Assembly: GCA_023381565.1 (NCBI GenBank)
Contig: JAMCRR010000090.1
Location: forward strand, 1-46,764
DNA: 46,764 bases
Source: Chloroflexota bacterium
Lineage (GTDB): Bacteria; Chloroflexota; Anaerolineae; Anaerolineales; Anaerolineaceae
Direction of reading: 5' to 3'
Shown here: positions 8,073-15,509 of the stretch, piece after piece
Position numbering within the stretch: the stretch's first letter is position 1
Layout: each line of letters begins with the position of its first letter
Position numbers and translations under genes: made by a program
Notes under the pieces: generated by a model
Seen by the model: only the letters and a program-made list of their open reading frames with translations
What the model was told of the DNA's origin: nothing
Database searches by the model: none

Positions 8073-9191
8073 ATGGCACAACGCGATTATTACGATGTTC
8101 TGGGAATAAACAGGAACGCCTCACCCGAGGATATCAAAGCGTCCTTCCGCAAGCTGGCGCGCCAGTACCATCCAGATGTGAATAAATCTACGGATGCGGA
8201 AGAGCGGTTTAAAGAGATCAACGAAGCCTATGCGATTCTTTCCGATCCCGAGAAACGCTCGGCCTACGACCGTTTCGGTCACGCCGGCGTGAATGGGGCG
8301 GGAGCTGCCCCGGATTTTACCCAGGTTGATTTTTCGGACATTTTTGAAGAGTTCTTCGGTTTCGGCGGCAGCGGCAGCCGCCGCCGGAGCCGCAATGCGC
8401 CGCGCCGCGGCGCGGACCTGAGCTACTCGGTCCAGCTCAGCTTTGAAGAAGCTGTTTTTGGGGTTGAAAAAGAAGTCGAGATCACCCGCGACGAAACGTG
8501 CAGCACCTGTCACGGCACAGGCGCCGAACCCGGCACCACGCCGGTGCGCTGCCCTACCTGCGGCGGCAAGGGAGAGGTGCGCCAGGTTCGCCAGACCTTC
8601 CTGGGATCGATGGTTCAGGTAGCCACCTGCCCTGCCTGCAATGGCGCCGGCGAGATCATCAACAACCCCTGCCACACCTGCCGCGGCCGCGGCCTGGAAC
8701 GCAAAGTCGTTCACAAGGTCGTGCCCATCCCGGCCGGCGTGGATAACGGCACGCAGATCCGACTCTCCGGCGAAGGACAGCCGGGAATCAACGGCGGGCC
8801 GAACGGCGATATCTTTATCGAGATCAAGGTTAAGGCGCACAAGTTCTTTCGCCGCAAAGCAGACGATATTACTCTGGACCTGAATATCAACATTGCCCAG
8901 GCCGCGCTTGGCGCCGAAATCGAGGTGCCAACCGTCGATGGGCCCACTCGCCTGACCATTCCGGCGGGCACCCAACCCGGCAAGATTTTCCTCATCAAGA
9001 ACAAGGGTGTGCCTCACCTGCGCGGTGGAGGTCGGGGAGACCAGCTTGTTGTTGTTAATGTAGATATCCCCAGCCACCTCTCGGGTGAGCAACGCAAGCT
9101 GTTCGAGCAACTCGCCCAGACTCTTGGAAGCGATGTTCGCCCACAAGAGCGAGGCTTCCTTGAAAAACTGAAAGAAGTTCTGGGTGGCTGA
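8073..9191 (+). CDS. dnaJ: Chaperone DnaJ (type A Hsp40)
   Basis: 372 residues. The J domain is residues 1-70 with HPD at 33-35, which stimulates DnaK ATPase. A Gly/Phe-rich stretch follows (FEEFFGFGGSGS). The zinc-finger region has the four expected repeats CSTCHGTG, CPTCGGKG, CPACNGAG and CHTCRGRG, and then comes the C-terminal substrate-binding domain. All type A elements are present. There is no clear Shine-Dalgarno site; the 16 nt before the ATG are AT-rich, so translation may depend on coupling to dnaK. The stop codon overlaps the prmA start by 8 nt. Confidence 0.97.
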   Translation: MAQRDYYDVLGINRNASPEDIKASFRKLARQYHPDVNKSTDAEERFKEINEAYAILSDPEKRSAYDRFGHAGVNGAGAAPDFTQVDFSDIFEEFFGFGGSGSRRRSRNAPRRGADLSYSVQLSFEEAVFGVEKEVEITRDETCSTCHGTGAEPGTTPVRCPTCGGKGEVRQVRQTFLGSMVQVATCPACNGAGEIINNPCHTCRGRGLERKVVHKVVPIPAGVDNGTQIRLSGEGQPGINGGPNGDIFIEIKVKAHKFFRRKADDITLDLNINIAQAALGAEIEVPTVDGPTRLTIPAGTQPGKIFLIKNKGVPHLRGGGRGDQLVVVNVDIPSHLSGEQRKLFEQLAQTLGSDVRPQERGFLEKLKEVLGG

Positions 9192-10110
9192 ACCGCATTG
9201 GTTGGAAGTCTCGCTGGTGGTGGATGGCGAGCTGGCTGAAGCCATCGCCGACGTGTTGGGGCGCTTCGTCTCTAACGGCGTGGTGATCGAATCGGGGGCT
9301 TCGTTCGATGAGACGGAAGAGCACGCCACCCCTCAAGGACCGGTGCGCGTCTACGGATATTTGCCGGTAAACGACCGGCTTGACGAGAACCGCAGGCGCC
9401 TGGAAGAAACCCTCTGGCACTTAGGTCAAATCCAACCCCTGCCTCCGGCGGTCTTCACGCCCATCATAGACGAGGATTGGATTGCTGCCTGGAAGCAGCA
9501 CTACCATCCCATCCCGGTCGGCAAGCGCCTGTTGATCGTTCCGGCCTGGGTCGACCTGGATCCCGGCAAGAGACTCCCCATTCGCATCGACCCCAGCATG
9601 GCCTTCGGCACCGGAACCCACCCTTCTACCCAGCTCAGTTTGGAGCTGCTCGAAAGCTACGTGCCCCACGGGCAGCCGGTGATCGATGTGGGTTGTGGCT
9701 CGGGGATTCTTTCGATCGCGGCTCTCAAACTTGGGGCAAGCCACGCCCTGGCCGTGGATATTGACCCTCAGGCTGTGCGCTCCACTCTTGAGAATGCTTC
9801 CGGCAATACGGTGATCGACCGGATCGAAACCGGTCAGGGATCGGTTGACGAAATTCTCCGAGGTGGTTATACTATTAAAAATGCACCGCTCGTCCTGGCA
9901 AATATTCTGGCTCCAGTCATCGTGCGGTTATTTGAAGAAGGTCTAGGCGAGCTCGTAGCCCGGTCAGGGGTTTTGATCCTCTCAGGCATCCTGGCCGAAC
10001 AATCTGGAGAAGTGGCAAAAGCCGCCTTGGAATTTGGGTTTGAAATAAATGATAGGCGTCAAATGGGGGATTGGGTTGCGCTGGCGGTTGTACGCCATTC
10101 TTCAGCCTGA
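9184..10110 (+). CDS. prmA: Ribosomal protein L11 methyltransferase PrmA
   Basis: 308 residues. PrmA is a SAM-dependent enzyme that trimethylates ribosomal protein L11 in the cytoplasm. The N-terminal substrate-recognition domain starts WLEVSLVVDGELAEAIADVL. The linker WIAAWKQHYHPIPVGKRLLIVPAW and the FGTGTHPSTQLSLELL segment are hallmarks. The SAM loop is VIDVGCGSGILSIAALKLGA, and NILAPVIV follows as in other PrmA proteins. The start is GTG at 9184, overlapping the last 8 nt of dnaJ. Carriage next to dnaJ is common in Gram-positive genomes, and here prmA is probably the last gene of the CIRCE-controlled operon, so it should rise on heat shock. Confidence 0.93.
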   Translation: MAEPHWLEVSLVVDGELAEAIADVLGRFVSNGVVIESGASFDETEEHATPQGPVRVYGYLPVNDRLDENRRRLEETLWHLGQIQPLPPAVFTPIIDEDWIAAWKQHYHPIPVGKRLLIVPAWVDLDPGKRLPIRIDPSMAFGTGTHPSTQLSLELLESYVPHGQPVIDVGCGSGILSIAALKLGASHALAVDIDPQAVRSTLENASGNTVIDRIETGQGSVDEILRGGYTIKNAPLVLANILAPVIVRLFEEGLGELVARSGVLILSGILAEQSGEVAKAALEFGFEINDRRQMGDWVALAVVRHSSA

Positions 10111-10176
10111 AAGCAAGTCCCTGAAAGGGGAAATTGGGGTGATAAAACTCTATAGGTCAGAGAACATTCATCCGGC

Positions 10177-10185
10177 TGGTATAAT
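10177..10185 (+). promoter_or_regulatory. Extended -10 promoter placed for a leaderless dedA mRNA
   Basis: TGG-TATAAT with TATAAT at 10180-10185 and no recognisable -35. The ATG begins at 10192, exactly 6 nt after the box, so the expected +1 coincides with the A of the start codon. There is no Shine-Dalgarno site before the ATG, as expected for leaderless translation. Confidence 0.6.
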
Positions 10186-10191
10186 ATAGCT

Positions 10192-10797
10192 ATGCCATTC
10201 TTCTCCCACATCATGCATCCGCTCGGCGCCTGGGCTTACCTGGCGATTGCCGGTATGGTGATCGTAGAAGGACCGGTAGCCACCTTGATCGGCGCCGTCG
10301 CTGCTTCAGCCGGTTATCTAAAACCACAGTGGGTGTTTCTCTCAGCGGCAGGAGGCAACCTGACCTCTGATACACTTTGGTATCTGCTGGGCTATCTGGG
10401 GAAATTCGAATGGATGGCGCGCTACGAGCGTTGGACTGGATTCAAACAAGAACAGCTCAACAACCTTCAAACGACCATCCGCATGAATGCCCTGAAGATG
10501 ATCTTCCTCGCCAAACTCACCATGAGCTTTATGATCCCAGTCTTGATCGCCACGGGATTAGCACGCGTTCCCTGGAAACGCTGGTTCCCGGTTTTATTTT
10601 TAGGAGAATGTATCTGGACGGGTGGGTTGATCTTTTTGGGTTACCACTTTGGTCGTTATCTGCAGACCGTTGAGTACGGCCTGCGCATATTTGCCATCGC
10701 CGGTGGTGCCCTTTTCCTGATCTTGCTTGCCCGCCAGTTAATCCATTCACGTCGAAAGCATGCTCACGCTCAGGGGGACCTACCCAGCTCCTCATAA
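10192..10797 (+). CDS. DedA/VTT-family membrane protein
   Basis: 201 residues, typical of DedA proteins. The family includes undecaprenyl-phosphate and phospholipid flippases or scramblases, often proton-linked. Visible features are an N-terminal hydrophobic helix with VEGPVATLIGAVAASAGYL (re-entrant loop region), GGNLTSDTLWYLLGYLGK, and the second half with FLAKLTMSFMIPVLIATGLARVPWKRW. Two more membrane helices follow and a basic tail. The Glu in IVEGP corresponds to the conserved acidic residue of the first re-entrant loop. It is followed 15 nt later by a glycosyltransferase and then a phosphodiesterase-like hydrolase, so a role in moving a lipid carrier for glycan or glycolipid assembly is plausible but inferred. 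Confidence 0.85.
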   Translation: MPFFSHIMHPLGAWAYLAIAGMVIVEGPVATLIGAVAASAGYLKPQWVFLSAAGGNLTSDTLWYLLGYLGKFEWMARYERWTGFKQEQLNNLQTTIRMNALKMIFLAKLTMSFMIPVLIATGLARVPWKRWFPVLFLGECIWTGGLIFLGYHFGRYLQTVEYGLRIFAIAGGALFLILLARQLIHSRRKHAHAQGDLPSSS

Positions 10798-10812
10798 CAA
10801 AGGCCACCGAAC

Positions 10813-12021
10813 ATGCGGATCATATTTACCGGACAGAGCTACCTTCCCGGCTCCAACGGTCAGGCGGTATTTACCATGCGCCTGGCGGAGGGGTTGGCAC
10901 GCCAGGGAAATGACGTCATCATGATTGCGCCCTCGCTTCAATTAAGCGCCGGCTCAGAAATGGTCAACGGGGTTTGCATCCAGAAAGCAGTCTCGCTGCG
11001 CATCTCCCCCGTCCATCCAGACACTTATCTTACATTGATGACGCACAGGCGCATCCAGCGCATATTTGACGAATTCGACCCGGATATCGTCCATCTCCAG
11101 GACCACTATTTGCTCTGCCGCAGCGTCTTGAAGGTTGCCCGAAAACGCAGGGTGCCGGTAGTGGGAACCAACCATTTCTTGCCGGAAAATATCCTGCCCT
11201 ACTTCCCCGATTTCCTGCCTTTGAAGCATGAGACGGTTATCTCTCTCCTCTGGCAGACAATGCTCTCCGTCTATAACCAGATGGATGCAGTCACCACGCC
11301 TACCCGGACCGCCGCCCAAATCCTTCAGCAGCAGCCCATCCACCTCCCCGTACAGGCTATCTCCTGCGGTGTGGATGACCAGCATTTTTATGTACATCCA
11401 GGGCTGGACCGCACTCAGATCCGCCGGAAGTTCAATTTATCTCCCACGGCGGATCTGTTCATCTACGTGGGCCGGCTGGATTACGAAAAAAGGTTGGACG
11501 TGATGATCCGGGCCTTCCACCGCCTGGGTAGGGAGAATACCCAGCTCGTCATTGGGGGTAATGGCGCGCAACGGGGAGAGCTTCTCGCTATGGTGCGCCA
11601 GCTCGATCTCGGGCAAAAAGTGGTCTTCACCGGGTACATCCCTCATGAGGACCTGCCGCTTTTGCTTAACAGCGCGGATATTTTTGTGATGCCCAGCCCA
11701 GAAGAGCTGCAGAGCATCGCCACTCTCGAAGCGATGGCCTGCGGCAAACCCATTTTGGCGGCAAATGCCCGCGCGCTGCCAGAGCTGGTTACGCAAGGCG
11801 TGAATGGGGTTCTCTTCAGACCGAACGATGTCCAAGATGCATCCAGAGGCATGGAGGCACTGCTGGAAATGCGTTCTTCGTGGGAACAGATGGGCAAGGC
11901 CAGCCAGTCTCGTGCCAACCCGCACAGTCTGACCCGCACACTGCAGGAGTATACTGAGCTGTACCGCAGTCTGGTCGCTGTCCGGGTGCCGATTCCGGAG
12001 GAAAGCATTCCGATCGGTTAA
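10813..12021 (+). CDS. GT4-family glycosyltransferase
   Basis: 402 residues with the GT-B fold of family 4. The N-terminal acceptor domain starts MRIIFTGQSYLPGSNGQAVFTMRLAEGLARQG, with the Gly-rich loop of retaining GT4 enzymes. The HLQDHYLLCRSVLKVARKRRVPVVGTNHF segment is the usual mid-domain. The donor domain has YVGRLDYEKRLDVMIRAF and the E-x7-E motif in EELQSIATLEAMACGKPILA, which contacts the nucleotide sugar. The overall pattern resembles glycolipid (diacylglycerol or phosphatidyl-inositol) glycosyltransferases, but donor and acceptor cannot be fixed. It sits between dedA (15 nt) and the phosphodiesterase-like gene (2 nt), so these three probably form one operon. Confidence 0.9.
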   Translation: MRIIFTGQSYLPGSNGQAVFTMRLAEGLARQGNDVIMIAPSLQLSAGSEMVNGVCIQKAVSLRISPVHPDTYLTLMTHRRIQRIFDEFDPDIVHLQDHYLLCRSVLKVARKRRVPVVGTNHFLPENILPYFPDFLPLKHETVISLLWQTMLSVYNQMDAVTTPTRTAAQILQQQPIHLPVQAISCGVDDQHFYVHPGLDRTQIRRKFNLSPTADLFIYVGRLDYEKRLDVMIRAFHRLGRENTQLVIGGNGAQRGELLAMVRQLDLGQKVVFTGYIPHEDLPLLLNSADIFVMPSPEELQSIATLEAMACGKPILAANARALPELVTQGVNGVLFRPNDVQDASRGMEALLEMRSSWEQMGKASQSRANPHSLTRTLQEYTELYRSLVAVRVPIPEESIPIG

Positions 12022-12023
12022 AG

Positions 12024-13319
12024 GTGCGTATGCCAGACCTGATATCTACCCTGCTCCCCCGCTTAGAAAATCACCCGGTTTCCGGCCTGAATCTAAAAGG
12101 GGAGTTTATATATCCCAGTTATGACGGCTATTCGCTGCTCAATCTCCCCTCCTCGATCTGCCAGCTTCTCGGCGTGCGCAGCCTCGGAGCCCGGCCACTC
12201 GCCTCGGAGGTGCTTGAAGCCTGCGGAGATGGTATCCAACGCGTGATCTTGCTCGTCGTGGATGGATTGGGGTTGGAGCTGTTCCGGCATTTCCTGGAAG
12301 AAGACTCTTTGTGGAAAGAGCTGCTCCCGCAAGCTGTCTTCGCTCCGCTGACCAGCCTCGTCCCCAGCACCACCACGGCAGCCCTGACCACCCTTTGGAC
12401 GGGAGCTGCCCCTGCCCAGCACGGTATCGTCGGCTACGAGCTATGGCTTAGAGAATTCGGCGTGATCGCCAACATGATCTTGCACTCGGCCTCCTCAGCC
12501 AACAACGACGCTGGAGGTTTGAGCCGATCCGGCTTTCACCCCACAACTTTTCTGCCGGTGCCGGCGCTGGGTCAACACTTGCTCAGCCAGGGGGTCAAAC
12601 CTTACGCCTTCATGCCCCATAATCTGGTTCATTCCGGGCTATCCACGATGCATCTCAGCCATACCGAAACATTGCCCTACCGCACCCCGGCTGACCTGTG
12701 GATCAGCCTGAGAGAGCTGGTGGCGGCACAGGACAGCCAGAAACCAGGCGAGTCTTCCTACATCTACGCATATTACGAAGAAATCGATGGTTTATCCCAC
12801 CGCTACGGTCCGGATGATGAACGTGTGGCTGCCGAGTTCGAGTCGTTTACGCAGGTTTTCGAGCGTACATTCTTGAGACGCAACCCGGCCACAGGCAGCC
12901 GGAATACCCTGCTGATCGTGACCGCCGATCACGGCCTGATCTACACCCCGAAGAACCCGGTTTTCGACCTGCGCAGTCATCCCCATTTCCTGGAAATGCT
13001 GCACATGGTCCCCACCGGCGATAACCGCCTTGCCTACCTGAACGTGCGCCCGAACAAAGTCCCGGAGGTCCAGGAGTACATCTCGGAGCACTGGCCCGGG
13101 ATGTTCGACATGCTGCCCTCGGGGCAGGCGCTGCATGCCGGGCTGCTGGGACCTGGACCGGTGTATGCGCGCACAGCCGAACGCCTGGGAGACCTTATAC
13201 TCATCGCCCGCGGGGAGGCGTTCTTGTGGTGGGCAGATAGGGAAAACCCGCTCCTCGGCCGGCACGGCGGCTTGAGCCGTAAGGAGATGCTGGTGCCTTT
13301 CTTCGCCCTAAGGATTTGA
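12024..13319 (+). CDS. Alkaline-phosphatase-superfamily phosphodiesterase/pyrophosphatase
   Basis: 431 residues (GTG at 12024; ATG at 12030 two codons later is an equally good start). The catalytic elements of type I phosphodiesterase/nucleotide pyrophosphatases are in order: first metal Asp in VILLVVDGLGLELF, the nucleophilic Thr in LVPSTTTAALTTLWTG, metal ligands in YYEEIDGLSHRYGPDD and VTADHGLIY, and a final His in LLGRHGGLSRKEM. The family hydrolyses phosphate diesters or transfers phosphoryl headgroups. No signal peptide is seen, so the protein is probably cytoplasmic. The substrate is unknown; neighbouring glycosyltransferase and DedA genes suggest a phospho-glycolipid or nucleotide-sugar context. 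Confidence 0.82.
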   Translation: MRMPDLISTLLPRLENHPVSGLNLKGEFIYPSYDGYSLLNLPSSICQLLGVRSLGARPLASEVLEACGDGIQRVILLVVDGLGLELFRHFLEEDSLWKELLPQAVFAPLTSLVPSTTTAALTTLWTGAAPAQHGIVGYELWLREFGVIANMILHSASSANNDAGGLSRSGFHPTTFLPVPALGQHLLSQGVKPYAFMPHNLVHSGLSTMHLSHTETLPYRTPADLWISLRELVAAQDSQKPGESSYIYAYYEEIDGLSHRYGPDDERVAAEFESFTQVFERTFLRRNPATGSRNTLLIVTADHGLIYTPKNPVFDLRSHPHFLEMLHMVPTGDNRLAYLNVRPNKVPEVQEYISEHWPGMFDMLPSGQALHAGLLGPGPVYARTAERLGDLILIARGEAFLWWADRENPLLGRHGGLSRKEMLVPFFALRI

Positions 13320-13328
13320 TCCTGATAA

Positions 13329-15095
13329 TTATGCCGGAGCAGCTTCAACGGCGTAGTTATTGATATGCTCCTGTACTGAAACCAGGCGCCGGTAGAGCCC
13401 GTTATGGGCGATCAGCTCCTCGTGGGTGCCCATCTCAAGGATATGCCTGCCCTCCAGAACGACGATAGTATTCGCATTGCGCACTGTCGACAGCCGGTGC
13501 GCAATAATGATCGTCGTCCTGCCCACCATCAGCCTCTCCAGCGCTTGTTGAATGAGCAGCTCTGTCTCCGTATCGACCGAGGAAGTGGCTTCATCCAGGA
13601 TCAGGATCGGTGCATCCTTCAGCACGGCGCGGGCGATCGATAAGCGCTGTTTCTGTCCGCCTGACAGCTTGACGCCCCGCTCTCCGATCAACGTGTCGTA
13701 TCCTTCGCTCAGAGCGCTGATGAACCCGTGGGCATTGGCAATCATGGCAGCGGCGATCACTTCTTGCTCCGAAGCGTCCGGACGCCCAAAGAGGATATTC
13801 TCGCGCACCGTCCCGTGGAACAAGAACACATCCTGCAGCACAATGCTGATTTGCTGGCGCAGGCTATCGAGGGTCAATGTGCGAATATCCTGGCCGTCGA
13901 GCGTAATCTCGCCCTGGGTTACGTCGTAGAAACGGGGGATCAGGCTGACCATAGTCGATTTGCCTACCCCGGTCGGACCCACCAGAGCTACAACATTGCG
14001 CGGCTGGATATCCAGCGAGATCCCCTCCAGGATCGGATTGCCCGGGTCGTACTCAAAGCTCACGTTGTGAAAAGTAATATGCCCTTCGGCGCGACCGCTG
14101 AGCGCCAGCGCGCCAGGGTTATCGTGCATCTCAGGCTCTTCCTCCAGCAACCCGGCGACACGGTCGGCCCCTGCCAGCGCGCCCTGAATCTGCTCCCAGG
14201 CATTGCTCAGGTTGCGCACCGGCTGGTAAAACTGCTCCAGATAGAGAAAGAAGGCCACCAGGTCGGCAACCGGGAGCACTTGTTGGAAAGCCAGCCTCCC
14301 GCCGAAATAAATAATGATGAGCAGCCCCAAAGATGAGGTGAAATCCACAAAAGGCTGGAAGGTTGCCATCAGCTTGAGCGCGCCCAGGAGCGAGCGCCGG
14401 TAGCGGTCGATACCCTGAGAGACACGCTGCATTTCTTCCTGCTCGCGGGTGAACGCCTTGATTTCGCGGATACCGGAGAGGTTATCGTTCAGCAGGGCAT
14501 TGAGGTTGCCCAGCTCCTTCTGGCGCACGCGAAAGGCCGGGCGCACGTAGCGTGCGTAAACCTGCAGAGAGACAGCCACCAGCGGGATCGGCAGCATACT
14601 CAACAAGGTCAGCCGCCAGTTCAATACGAATAACACCAGGCTGACCCCGATCAGAGTGATGATGTTGACCAGGATGTCTGGGACGGCGTGCGAAATGAGC
14701 TGCTCGAACAGATCGGTGTCGTTGATGACGCGCGACATGAGCTGCCCGGTCTGCTTATCTTCGTAGAACCGCAGAGAAAGGTGCTGCATGTGCTCGTAGA
14801 TGTGCTTGCGCACGTCGGCCACAACTCCCCAGCCGGCCACGTGGGCCATGTAGCTCCGCAGAAATTGCAGCCCCGCTCGCGCCACATAGACCGCCAGAAC
14901 AATCACGGTCATCAGCCCAATCGTGTGCAGAGTATCTTCTTTCAGCGTCTGAACGGTCAGGTCGGCGATCAGGGTCTTGATGATCCAGGGGATGAGCAGC
15001 TGCACCCCCACCAGGAGAAGCATCGATAGGATGGCTATGATTAATGTGCGGGTATATTTGCGCGCATACGTAAAAATTAATTGAAAGGGTTTCAA
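13329..15095 (-). CDS. ABC exporter half-transporter (fused membrane and ATPase domains)
   Basis: About 588 residues when started at TTG 15095 (MKPFQLIFTYARKYTRTLII), the normal length of a homodimeric or heterodimeric exporter. The frame stays open to 15290, but an extended -10 promoter (15178-15186) lies inside that extension and its translation looks non-coding. The six-helix membrane domain includes LSLRFYEDKQTGQLMSRVINDTD (coupling region). The nucleotide-binding domain has Walker A GPTGVGKSTM, the Q-loop VLQDVFLF, signature LSGGQKQR, Walker B ILILDEATSS and the H-loop IIIAHRLSTV. The family moves lipids, peptides or drugs out of the cell; the substrate is not deducible. It is convergent with the phosphodiesterase gene, 9 nt away. 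Confidence 0.88.
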   Translation of the reverse strand: MKPFQLIFTYARKYTRTLIIAILSMLLLVGVQLLIPWIIKTLIADLTVQTLKEDTLHTIGLMTVIVLAVYVARAGLQFLRSYMAHVAGWGVVADVRKHIYEHMQHLSLRFYEDKQTGQLMSRVINDTDLFEQLISHAVPDILVNIITLIGVSLVLFVLNWRLTLLSMLPIPLVAVSLQVYARYVRPAFRVRQKELGNLNALLNDNLSGIREIKAFTREQEEMQRVSQGIDRYRRSLLGALKLMATFQPFVDFTSSLGLLIIIYFGGRLAFQQVLPVADLVAFFLYLEQFYQPVRNLSNAWEQIQGALAGADRVAGLLEEEPEMHDNPGALALSGRAEGHITFHNVSFEYDPGNPILEGISLDIQPRNVVALVGPTGVGKSTMVSLIPRFYDVTQGEITLDGQDIRTLTLDSLRQQISIVLQDVFLFHGTVRENILFGRPDASEQEVIAAAMIANAHGFISALSEGYDTLIGERGVKLSGGQKQRLSIARAVLKDAPILILDEATSSVDTETELLIQQALERLMVGRTTIIIAHRLSTVRNANTIVVLEGRHILEMGTHEELIAHNGLYRRLVSVQEHINNYAVEAAPA

Positions 15096-15509
15096 TACAT
15101 GTCTCGGAGTGAATTTAGTTGGGTTTGCTGGGTAGTGACAGAACCTCCCTGGCGACCTACCCCGAACGGGAAGACCCATTATAACACTGCCGCAATGGCG
15201 GATCCCTGCACGGTCGTTTTTCGCCAGAAAATCCTGACTGCCGCAGCGTCTTCTGGCGTTTAGCCCTTGAATGGAGCAGCCTTGGATCATCTCGAGGGAT
15301 AGGACCTCTTCTCAAGAACCCACCTCACCAGAGTAATATAAAAGGGATTACTTTGATAAATAGCATTATAATTACTTGTGAAGGGTAGTCGGTATTGCTT
15401 TTGAAAGCTGGTTTGCGGGGGGGGTTCGATAATTAATTCATTCAATTAATTCAGCAATTGAACTCCAGGGTTTCAGACAGTAAGGATACCGAACAGTCCG
15501 GAGTGGGGT
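15096..15509. other. Divergent intergenic region between the ABC exporter and the proton ATPase
   Basis: About 410 nt without a gene. On the minus strand it carries the ABC exporter promoter and a leader of about 76 nt with a GGGTAG...CTACCC pairing. On the plus strand TATAAT at 15367-15372 is a possible -10 for the ATPase operon, but no good -35 is seen. A direct repeat AATTAATTCA occurs at 15431-15440 and 15444-15453, 13 nt apart, near the ATPase start and on one face of the helix only roughly; it could be a regulator site. The rest shows no recognisable feature. Confidence 0.45.
15178..15186 (-). promoter_or_regulatory. Extended -10 promoter of the ABC exporter
   Basis: Read on the minus strand: TGT-TATAAT, with TATAAT at 15183-15178. 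No -35 is evident. The predicted start near 15171 lies downstream of the ATG-type codons at 15290 and 15179, which argues for the TTG start at 15095. Confidence 0.5.

Noticed and set aside
8121..9329. A 402-codon frame on the minus strand across dnaJ and the start of prmA
   Set aside because: Antisense to a conserved gene, Ala-rich, no ribosome binding site or family.
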